5,276 nt of DNA, taken from Planctomycetales bacterium 4484_123 (lineage in GTDB: Bacteria; Planctomycetota; Phycisphaerae; SM23-33). The stretch covers positions 1-5,276 of the forward strand of contig MVCS01000129.1 in the NCBI GenBank assembly GCA_002049885.1, given 5' to 3'. The translations under genes were made by a program, and so were the position numbers. Below are positions 1 through 5,276 of this stretch, one piece after another; the stretch's first letter is position 1; each line of letters starts with the position of its first letter. Below the pieces are notes generated by a model. The model was given only the letters and a program-made list of their open reading frames with translations, had not been told where the DNA came from and searched no databases.

Positions 1-2396
1 GCGTGCCCGCAGTGGGCGTAATAGACCCGTTCGCAGGCGTTGGGCTGGGACTGGATGACCCGGTGGCGGATGCCGCTGCGCCACAGCCAGAAGCCGTGGG
101 TGAAGCGGATGCGGCGTCCCTCACGGTGGCCGGTGTGGCGCGGGGTGAAGGAGATCTTCTTGCCCTGGGCCAACAGCCGGCGAATGACCACGTGGCGGTA
201 GTTCTCCGGCCAGCGCCAGTTGAGATACTTGTCCGGATGGCCGCGCTCGACCTTCAGGCCGCAGCGCCGGGCGAGCCTGCGCATGGTCGGCAATTCCTCG
301 GCCGGGCCTTGATACCAGATGTGCGTCAGGCCGATGCGGCGGAAGAACTCCAGCTCGTAGGTCCGGCCCTCGCCCCAGAAGCTCCGCGGCCGGTCGTGGG
401 CCACGGCGAAGGTCACGCCGGCAGGCTGCTCCAGGGCAAAGGGCAGCACTCGCAGCAACACCTGCACGGCCGAGCGCCTCTTGCCGGCGACAGTGACGGC
501 CACGGAGCCGCGCAGCACGCCGGCCGGGGGGTACCCCAAACGCGAGACATCGCCTTTGGAAATCTCGGTGGCATCGGCGGGGAGGCGCAGGGAGAACCAC
601 CATCGCCGCGGGTAGCCCTTGGGGACGTCCGTGGGCTTGGGCGGGATGAGCACGCCCGGGCCGATGTAGTGGAAGCACTCGGCGTGGTTGGAGGTCACCG
701 GCGTCATGGGACGGTAGCTCACCAGGCGCACCTCGACCGCGCCGGCGGGGATGACGACCTTGCCGGTGGAATCCCTGAAGTCGCCCACGGCCACATCGAC
801 CTGCCGGAGGTCCGCCAGGGGGTAGATGCCCACGGTCCAGGCGGCGGTCTCGCCCCGGGCGGCGAACAGCTCCAGGGTGTCGGTGTCGCACTCGCTGGGC
901 AGCGGGACGCCGTCGGGCGTGATGAGGTCGTGGCGGTGACGGAGGAAGTGCAGGTATCCCCGGCGGCGCTGGGCCGGGGTGGGCCGCAGGGCGTCCCGGC
1001 GGGCCTGGGCGAGCTGCGGGTAGAGGAACTCCTCGGGGCAGATGACCTCCTCGCGGTTGTACAGGGCGAACTGCCGGCTGATGGGCACGTGGGAAACGGT
1101 GTTGTAGATGCTGCGGATCTTCTCGTTGAGCCAGTCTATCTCGGGGCGGATGAGCCTTTCCTTATCAACGGGGTAGATGATGAGGTAGTTCCACACGGAA
1201 TCGCCGTGGTCCTTGCCGTCGGGGCTGGGTGGCAGGAGGAACTCCAAGTCCAGGGCACCGTCGGCGACCTCGACGTCGAACTCCACTTCCCGGGAGTAAG
1301 TGCCGTCCTCGTAGGTCTTCCACAGGTCCAGGTTGCGCTTGAAGTGGTCGGTGCGTTCGTGGGCGTACTTGAAGGCCAGGAACTGCCGGCGGGTGAAGCG
1401 CGGGCGGTAGTAGGCCCGCTTGCCCTCGGCCCTGATTTCGATGTTGCGCCCGCCGTCGCGCCGGCCCCAGTAGTTGCCCGTTCGGGCCACCACGTGGTAC
1501 TCGCCGTTGGGCAGGGCGACGCGGAAGCTCGCCGGGGCGAGGAAGCCGTCGCGGGTGAGCTGGTCGTTGATGACGTGCAGGTCCCCGCCGTGCGTCAGCC
1601 GGCTGCCGGCGGTGAAACCGAAGCCGCGCTTCGGGTCCCACGGCACCGAGCCGTAGGCGAACCCGGGCCAGGTGAACCAGCTCACGCCGAAGTCGAAGCA
1701 CCTGGCGAAGCGGGCCATGTTCACGCCGATGCCCCCGCGCTCCATGCGGAAGTTGTCGAAGTAGAGCACCGCGTCGGGCGCAGAGGGCGTGCGGAACTCC
1801 ACGCAGGTGGCGTCGTGCGGGTCCACGAAGGTGGCCGATGCCTCCTGGCTGGAGATGGCGAAGGTGTTCCAGCCGGGCTTGCAGACGATGGTCCGCACCA
1901 GCGAGAAGGTGCGGGCCTTGTCGGTGACGGCGAAGCCGCCCAACATGGTCAATTCCACCGCCACCGGCCGGGAGGCGGGGTTGTAGATGTCGCCCTTGAG
2001 ATAGTCGAAGCAGCCCAGGCTGTTGCAGGCGGGCCGGCCATTGCGGGCGGGCTGGTTGATGTTGTTCCGCAGGCTCACCCGCAGGACCCTGTCCGGGCGC
2101 GTGAACTTCGCCTCCAGGGCCGCCCTGCCCTCTCGAACGTGCCTGCCGGAGATTCGACAGACGATGCCCGAGTGCCGGTGGGGGAACTTGCGTCTCTGGT
2201 ACAGCTCGGTGTCCCAGACCTCGACCTCGGCCTCCTCGGGCACGCCGGAGAGATACGAGACGTGCTCCTTCCTGGCAAAGATCTCCTGGCCCTCGAAGCC
2301 CTGGATGAGCACGACGTGACGAGTGACCTCCACGCCCCCGGCGAGACCCCAAGGTGTCCCACAGACCAGGACCGCACAAATGACCGCTGCCTTCAT
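1..2396 (-). CDS. Secreted multidomain carbohydrate-active-like protein with GH123/DUF4091-type N-terminal domain (3' end outside window)
   Basis: The frame is open from ATG 2396..2394 to the left edge, giving 798 residues with the C-terminus missing. An in-frame stop lies upstream at 2474..2472. An AGGA sits 8 nt before the ATG, and the start is followed by a Sec-type signal peptide (about residues 1-19, MKAAVICAVLVCGTPWGLAG), so the product is exported. Four regions follow. Residues 22-230 are beta-rich and end in VLYFDNFRM (210-218), like the last strand of CBM/CIA30-type jelly rolls. Residues 231-410 resemble galactose-binding-like modules of rhamnogalacturonan acetylesterase-type enzymes (PNGEYHVVARTG at 296-307, VEVADGALDLEF at 375-386). 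Residues 505-655 resemble the beta-sandwich preceding GH123/DUF4091 barrels (LELFAARGETAAW at 508-520, VEVRLVSYRP at 554-563). From about 656 a probable TIM barrel begins. No catalytic acid pair is visible before the edge. Codons are strongly GC-ending, as expected for a real gene. Polysaccharide or glycoside binding or cleavage is an inference; the reading frame is secure, the enzyme class is not. Confidence 0.85.
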   Translation of the reverse strand, partial: MKAAVICAVLVCGTPWGLAGGVEVTRHVVLIQGFEGQEIFARKEHVSYLSGVPEEAEVEVWDTELYQRRKFPHRHSGIVCRISGRHVREGRAALEAKFTRPDRVLRVSLRNNINQPARNGRPACNSLGCFDYLKGDIYNPASRPVAVELTMLGGFAVTDKARTFSLVRTIVCKPGWNTFAISSQEASATFVDPHDATCVEFRTPSAPDAVLYFDNFRMERGGIGVNMARFARCFDFGVSWFTWPGFAYGSVPWDPKRGFGFTAGSRLTHGGDLHVINDQLTRDGFLAPASFRVALPNGEYHVVARTGNYWGRRDGGRNIEIRAEGKRAYYRPRFTRRQFLAFKYAHERTDHFKRNLDLWKTYEDGTYSREVEFDVEVADGALDLEFLLPPSPDGKDHGDSVWNYLIIYPVDKERLIRPEIDWLNEKIRSIYNTVSHVPISRQFALYNREEVICPEEFLYPQLAQARRDALRPTPAQRRRGYLHFLRHRHDLITPDGVPLPSECDTDTLELFAARGETAAWTVGIYPLADLRQVDVAVGDFRDSTGKVVIPAGAVEVRLVSYRPMTPVTSNHAECFHYIGPGVLIPPKPTDVPKGYPRRWWFSLRLPADATEISKGDVSRLGYPPAGVLRGSVAVTVAGKRRSAVQVLLRVLPFALEQPAGVTFAVAHDRPRSFWGEGRTYELEFFRRIGLTHIWYQGPAEELPTMRRLARRCGLKVERGHPDKYLNWRWPENYRHVVIRRLLAQGKKISFTPRHTGHREGRRIRFTHGFWLWRSGIRHRVIQSQPNACERVYYAHCGH

Positions 2397-2404
2397 GGCG
2401 ATGT

Positions 2405-2408
2405 TCCT
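2405..2408 (-). promoter_or_regulatory. Ribosome binding site of the minus-strand gene
   Basis: On the minus strand, AGGA lies 8 nt upstream of ATG 2396. It favours this start over the only other upstream in-frame candidate, a GTG at 2438..2436, because the ATG is also followed directly by a signal peptide. Confidence 0.6.
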
Positions 2409-2589
2409 GCCGGGGCCGGCCTCAGCCGAGCCGGTCACAAGCCGCTCTGCCCCTGGCCTTGCCCGGGCGCGTCATCCATTGCAACCCGCACGGCTGCCGG
2501 CTGGACCGGCGCTTTCGTTGGCCGGCCTTGGGCGGCGGCGTTTTCCTTGGAATGCCCGGGCGGGTAGATGACAACCCCTTTGCCGCGCT

Positions 2590-2597
2590 GGAGAGGG
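2590..2597 (+). promoter_or_regulatory. Ribosome binding site of the chimeric ORF
   Basis: GGAGAGGG lies 8 nt upstream of ATG 2606. An in-frame TGA at 2600-2602 sits between this site and the ATG, so the coding frame cannot extend upstream. The short N-terminus of the amidohydrolase-like part is therefore not a start-site miscall. Confidence 0.65.
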
Positions 2598-2605
2598 CTT
2601 GACAG

Positions 2606-3652
2606 ATGGCGGAGGACGTATCCGTCTGGCGGACGCTGGGGCCGCACGGCCGGGACATCGCCGCGGCCATGTCGGCCGGGCTGGATTTCCTGGACGGCCA
2701 CAGCACCGCCGAGCTGCCGGAGCGGGTGGGGCAGCGGATCGAGTCCATCCCCGCCTTTGCCGCGGCGGGCAAGGGCGCCTTGCAGGACTCCTTCGGCGGC
2801 TCGGAGGCCGGGCCCACCGTCATCGGCGTCAAGCCGTACTACTCGCTGATCGCCCCCAGCCGCAACAGCCGGGATGAATACCTGGAGGCGGGCATCTTCG
2901 ATTTCCTGCCGCACCACCTGTTGGAGGTCCTGAACGACCGCCGGGCCTGGGTCACCCTGCACGTGCCTCGGGCCGACCGCCTGGGCCACCCGGAGAACAT
3001 CCGCGAAATCAGGGAGATTCGCCGGCGCTACCCGGACATCGTGCTGGTAATCGCGCACCTGGGGCGATGCCATACCGAGCCCCATGCGGCCGAGGCCCTG
3101 CCTCAGTTGGCCGACGAGGCGGGGCTGTACTTCGACAACTCCGCCGTGCTGAACCCCGCCACGCACCGCATCGCCCTGGAGTGCTTCGGGCCGGAGCGAA
3201 TCCTCTATGGCACCGACAATCCGGTCTTCTACATGCGTGGCCGGCGGCAATGGCAGGGCCGGTGCTACATCAATCGCACGAACGATCCCTTCCATTTCAA
3301 CAGACAGCGCGAGCCGCCCGCGTCCGAGCCCCCGCTATATGAGGTGCTTACAGACGGCGGGGGCATCCCCGCCGACAGCGGCGTGTATCGCTGCCCGGGC
3401 GATAAGGTCAAGGAGCTCGTTCATGTTCACTGCCGGATAAGCTACTTCTTCGACGCTGCCGCCGCACTGCGGACTTACCAGGACCTCTCCGCCACGACGC
3501 CGATCCTGTGGGACTGCGACCAGACCGACCTGCTCAGCTTGAACGGCAGGCCCGTGGAGCTGGCGGACTTCCATGGCACGCGGGCGCTGCTGTACTCCGA
3601 CGGGCACACCGACAAGCAGGACGGCCAGCGGCTGGGGTGGGACCTGGAATAG
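2606..3652 (+). CDS. Chimeric ORF: amidohydrolase_2-like C-terminal half fused to H-X9-DG-type pseudopilin tail
   Basis: The product has 348 residues, no signal peptide, a good ribosome binding site and an in-frame TGA just upstream. Residues 1-60 are not recognised. Residues about 70-240 look like the C-terminal half of a metal-dependent amidohydrolase (PF04909-like). They include GVKPYYSL (74-81), VTLHVPR with H119, VIAHLGR with H151 and YGTDNP with D204, which match the metal or catalytic positions after barrel strands 5, 6 and 8. The N-terminal HxH metal pair is absent, so hydrolase activity is doubtful. Residues about 243-348 change character: YRCPGD (261-266), RISYFF (277-282), TPILWD (298-303) and FHGTRALLYSDGH (322-334). 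This is the pattern of the C-terminal domain of pseudopilins with the H-X9-DG motif, here H-X8-DG, without their prepilin N-terminus. The junction lies near codons 239-243. The ORF could be a deletion-born fusion, a decaying gene still open by chance, or an assembly join. I am sure of the two family resemblances and unsure of function. Confidence 0.72.
   Translation: MAEDVSVWRTLGPHGRDIAAAMSAGLDFLDGHSTAELPERVGQRIESIPAFAAAGKGALQDSFGGSEAGPTVIGVKPYYSLIAPSRNSRDEYLEAGIFDFLPHHLLEVLNDRRAWVTLHVPRADRLGHPENIREIREIRRRYPDIVLVIAHLGRCHTEPHAAEALPQLADEAGLYFDNSAVLNPATHRIALECFGPERILYGTDNPVFYMRGRRQWQGRCYINRTNDPFHFNRQREPPASEPPLYEVLTDGGGIPADSGVYRCPGDKVKELVHVHCRISYFFDAAAALRTYQDLSATTPILWDCDQTDLLSLNGRPVELADFHGTRALLYSDGHTDKQDGQRLGWDLE
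3311..3335 (+). repeat. Short imperfect direct repeat at the inferred fusion joint
   Basis: GAGCCGCCCGC (3311-3321) is followed by GAGCCCCCGC (3326-3335). The copies differ by one inserted G. The repeat falls where the product changes from amidohydrolase-like to pseudopilin-like sequence (residues about 236-243). It could be a trace of microhomology-driven joining, but repeats this short and GC-rich are common by chance in this DNA. Confidence 0.3.
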
Positions 3653-3735
3653 CAATTGGCGGTTGTGGATTGGTGACGGCAGGCAATCCCGGATGGGCGC
3701 GGGCCCGTGCGGCGGAAGGCCACGCGCCCACGCGG

Positions 3736-3759
3736 GGCACCGGCGTTTCGGGTGCCGGT
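3736..3759. repeat. Overlapping, mutually exclusive inverted repeats
   Basis: GGCACC (3736-3741) pairs with GGTGCC (3751-3756) around a 9-nt loop. Alternatively ACCGGC (3739-3744) pairs with GCCGGT (3754-3759). The two 6-bp stems share bases and cannot form together. No T-tract follows, so this is not a terminator by itself. It lies 27 nt before the likely terminator stem and may only reflect GC-rich low complexity. Confidence 0.4.
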
Positions 3760-3775
3760 AGGGGCGGCGCCGGCC

Positions 3776-3785
3776 GGGGGCCCCC
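3776..3785. repeat. Perfect palindrome, five G then five C
   Basis: Five G are followed directly by five C, giving a perfect 10-bp self-complementary site. It overlaps the first two bases of the likely terminator stem. With no loop it is a poor RNA hairpin by itself. No known binding site is claimed. Confidence 0.45.
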
Positions 3786-3809
3786 AGCGAGAGGCTCATT
3801 GGCTTTTTT
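3784..3809 (+). terminator. Likely Rho-independent terminator of the chimeric ORF
   Basis: CCAGCGAG (3784-3791) pairs with CTCATTGG (3795-3802) around an AGG loop. The stem has six Watson-Crick pairs, one G-T wobble and one C-A mismatch. C3803 and then six T (3804-3809) follow. It lies 131 nt after the stop codon at 3652 and before the start of the next gene, consistent with separate transcription. The internal mismatch makes it a moderate rather than a strong terminator. Confidence 0.6.
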
Positions 3810-3917
3810 GTTGTGCGCGAACGGCGGGGATGCGTGGATTGAATGACGTAGGCCGGAGGCCGGGACTGGCGGTGCGTTGTGGTCTCCAAGGGCGGTACGG
3901 GATTGGCTCAATGGCGT

Positions 3918-3922
3918 AGGGG
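3918..3922 (+). promoter_or_regulatory. Ribosome binding site of the NHL-repeat gene
   Basis: AGGGG lies 8 nt upstream of ATG 3931. The frame has a stop at 3844-3846 and no earlier in-frame ATG. A competing ATG at 3911 runs into TAG after two codons, so it cannot be the gene start. Confidence 0.55.
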
Positions 3923-3930
3923 CAAACGCC

Positions 3931-5276
3931 ATGTTCGCAGGCAGGTCTCTGATTGCCGTAGGCGTGGCCTTGATGCAGGCTCCGCTGGTCCCTCCCGCTG
4001 TCTGCCAGGCTGATGAGCTGGCAAATCCCGATTTCCGGGTCGCCCCGTACGTGACTCGAGAGGGCTCACGCATCTGGATCAGCTTCAGTCTGACAGAGGC
4101 TGCTGACGTTGCTGTGGAGATCCGCAGAGGCACGCGGGTGGTTCGCCATTTGGCGGCGGGCGTCCTGGGTCCCAATCCACCTGAACCGCTGCGGCCGGGC
4201 CTTGCGCAAAGGCTGCCGTGGGATGGAACCGATGATCTCGGCCGGCCGGTGAAGCTGTCCGAATGCAGCGTTTACCTGGGAGTGGGGCTCAGGCCTCGGT
4301 TCGATCGCATACTGGGCTGGCGCGGCGAGGCGGTCGGGGGTCCCAGGATCCACTGCGGAGGGGTCGCCGGGCTGGCCGTCGATGAGCGCAGCCGATGCTA
4401 CGTGCTTTACAGCGGCAGCAAGAAGCCGACGAGCGTCCACGTCTTCACTCGCGAGGGTCGATACCTCAGAACCATCATGCCCTACCCAGCCAGTCTGGCG
4501 TACGAGAAGGTCAGGAACCTGGGCTTGATAAGGCTGTCCGACGGGCGCTTCTTCCCCATGATCCGTCATCCGATCATGTTCGCTCTGTATCCGGAAAGTT
4601 ACGGCTCCGGCGGGGGCCTGAAGGGGCTACCCGCGCAAACCATGGTCCTGGCGGGCCGCGGGCTGGTAATGGTCAATTCCTGGCAAAGCAGATATGGACT
4701 GCGATATGGGGGATTGGGCCCCCGACGCCTTTTGGTTATCAATACCGATGGCAGTATCCCCAAGAATTATCTGGGCCCGCGTCTGACGGACCGCTCCTGT
4801 CGGGGCTGCCCTGAGTATAGTTGCCCGGGCCCGGTCCACCTCGCTCTGGCCCCGGATGGCAAAACGGTGTACTTGACGGGACTGGTTGATTCCACTACGC
4901 CGGATACGCTTCGAACGGCGAGACCTTTCCATGCTGTTTACCGGGTGCGCCTGGACGGCGCCGGTCCGGCTAGGCCCTATTTGGGGGTCCCGGACGAGCG
5001 CGGCAACGACCGGCGACACTTCAACGATCCGCGTGGCCTGGGCACGGACAGCCGGGGCAACCTGTACGTGTCCGACCATGGCAACAACCGCATCGTCGTC
5101 TTTAGACCGGACGGCGGTTATTTGGGACAGATTTCCATTGAAAGGCCGGGCCCGCTTTGCCTGCACCAGAGGACGAATGACATCTACGTGTTGGGCACCG
5201 CGGATCGGCCGTACCCCATTACGGGAACCAAACTGCGGAAACTATCAGCAGTGATCGATGCCTCTGGCAACTGGGT
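3931..5276 (+). CDS. Secreted FlgD-Ig-like and NHL-repeat beta-propeller protein (3' end outside window)
   Basis: The frame is open from ATG 3931 to the right edge: 448 codons plus two bases, C-terminus missing. A signal peptide is likely (R5, hydrophobic stretch 7-20, cleavage near A27 in VCQADE), so the product is exported. Residues about 45-130 resemble the FlgD Ig-like fold: VVRHLAAGVLG (70-80) and LPWDGTDDLGRPVKL (95-109). Propeller-like blades follow: GVAGLAVDERSRCYVLY (144-160) with VFTREGRYLRTI (171-182), then PVHLALAPDGKTVYLTG (301-317). The clearest NHL repeat is at about 364-400, including FNDPRGLGTDSRGNLYVSDH (364-383) and NNRIVVFRPDGG (385-396). NHL propellers usually bind proteins, glycans or other ligands; no catalytic motif or ligand is evident. 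Oddities are a CxxCx4C cluster (C290, C293, C298) between blades and looser codon use than the two genes to the left. The architecture is well supported, the role is unknown. Confidence 0.85.
   Translation, partial: MFAGRSLIAVGVALMQAPLVPPAVCQADELANPDFRVAPYVTREGSRIWISFSLTEAADVAVEIRRGTRVVRHLAAGVLGPNPPEPLRPGLAQRLPWDGTDDLGRPVKLSECSVYLGVGLRPRFDRILGWRGEAVGGPRIHCGGVAGLAVDERSRCYVLYSGSKKPTSVHVFTREGRYLRTIMPYPASLAYEKVRNLGLIRLSDGRFFPMIRHPIMFALYPESYGSGGGLKGLPAQTMVLAGRGLVMVNSWQSRYGLRYGGLGPRRLLVINTDGSIPKNYLGPRLTDRSCRGCPEYSCPGPVHLALAPDGKTVYLTGLVDSTTPDTLRTARPFHAVYRVRLDGAGPARPYLGVPDERGNDRRHFNDPRGLGTDSRGNLYVSDHGNNRIVVFRPDGGYLGQISIERPGPLCLHQRTNDIYVLGTADRPYPITGTKLRKLSAVIDASGNW

Larger units (their letters stand above)
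2397..2605. promoter_or_regulatory. Divergent intergenic spacer, presumed to hold both promoters
   Basis: These 209 bp separate the start codons of two divergently transcribed genes, so promoters for both should lie here. I see both ribosome binding sites but no convincing -35/-10 pair. TTGGAA at 2547-2552 with GACAAC 17 nt downstream is only a weak sigma70-like match. All three plus-strand frames were read for a displaced N-terminal half of the downstream amidohydrolase (an HxH motif); none is present. The promoter function is an inference from gene orientation. Confidence 0.4.
3653..3930. other. Intergenic region with terminator and inverted repeats
   Basis: These 278 bp hold no credible gene; the short frames crossing it have no family-like sequence. 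It contains an inverted repeat (3736-3759), a G5C5 palindrome (3776-3785), a likely terminator (3784-3809) and the ribosome binding site of the next gene. Between 3810 and 3917, where a promoter for the next gene would be expected, I see no clear -35/-10 pair. It does contain GGCCGGA-GGCCGGG, a 7-bp imperfect tandem, at 3851-3864. Confidence 0.55.

Noticed and set aside
1165..2379. Minus-strand open frame of 404 codons
   Set aside because: It is out of frame with the signal-peptide-bearing gene on the same strand. Its product is rich in Arg, Gly and Pro with no family-like sequence, typical of a shadow frame.
3..2567. Plus-strand open frame of 854 codons
   Set aside because: It lies codon-on-codon opposite the minus-strand gene, whose strongly GC-ending codons rarely create stops on the other strand. 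Its product is low-complexity (rich in G, A, V, E, H, P) and shows no domain, while the minus strand encodes a signal peptide and recognisable modules.
2547..2575. Sigma70-like promoter (TTGGAA, 17 nt, GACAAC) before the chimeric ORF
   Set aside because: It matches only four of six bases at -35 and three of six at -10, which is expected by chance in a 209-bp spacer.
2599..2604. Perfect TTGACA resembling a -35 box
   Set aside because: It overlaps the region between ribosome binding site and start codon, and the sequence 17 nt downstream (CCGTCT) is not a -10 box.
2435..3295. Minus-strand open frame of 286 codons opposite the chimeric ORF
   Set aside because: The plus strand carries clear amidohydrolase motifs in this stretch. 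The antisense product has none and has no ribosome binding site that I could credit.
3534..4175. Minus-strand open frame of 213 codons across the intergenic region
   Set aside because: It runs through the likely terminator and into the start of the NHL gene, with a Pro/Ala/Arg-rich product lacking any domain-like pattern.
1..5276. CRISPR array, tRNA, rRNA, transposase, toxin-antitoxin or defence genes
   Set aside because: I found no regularly spaced repeats, tRNA-like cloverleaf, mobile-element ends or matching protein motifs on either strand.

Overview
The window is GC-rich bacterial DNA. Its gene content fits an uncultured member of the Planctomycetota / Lentisphaerae / Verrucomicrobiota group: very large secreted carbohydrate-active-looking proteins, an exported protein pairing a FlgD-type Ig domain with an NHL propeller, and a pseudopilin tail of the H-X9-DG type. 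This assignment is inferred from family content only; no rRNA or other phylogenetic marker is present.

There are three genes, two of them cut by the window edges. (1) Minus strand, 2396 down to 1 and continuing beyond the left edge: a secreted multidomain protein with at least 798 residues. It has a signal peptide, two jelly-roll-like modules, a GH123/DUF4091-type N-terminal beta-sandwich and the start of a probable TIM barrel. Its opposite strand carries an open frame of more than 2.5 kb, which I treat as a codon-composition shadow. (2) Plus strand, 2606-3652: an intact 348-codon ORF that reads as a chimera. An unrecognised N-terminal segment is followed by the C-terminal half of an amidohydrolase_2 (PF04909-like) enzyme lacking its N-terminal HxH metal site. 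This is joined in frame to the C-terminal part of an H-X9-DG-type pseudopilin. (3) Plus strand, 3931 to the right edge: a secreted FlgD-Ig plus NHL-repeat protein, at least 448 residues in the window.

Genes 1 and 2 diverge from a 209-bp spacer (2397-2605). A likely Rho-independent terminator at 3784-3809 ends gene 2, and gene 3 has its own ribosome binding site, so the three genes are probably separate transcription units. Third-position GC falls from about 94% in a sampled part of gene 1 to about 65-70% in samples of gene 3, so the window may join DNA of different histories.

I saw no tRNA, rRNA, CRISPR array, insertion sequence or defence system. The most interesting item is the gene 2 chimera; the least characterised protein is the C-terminal half of gene 1.
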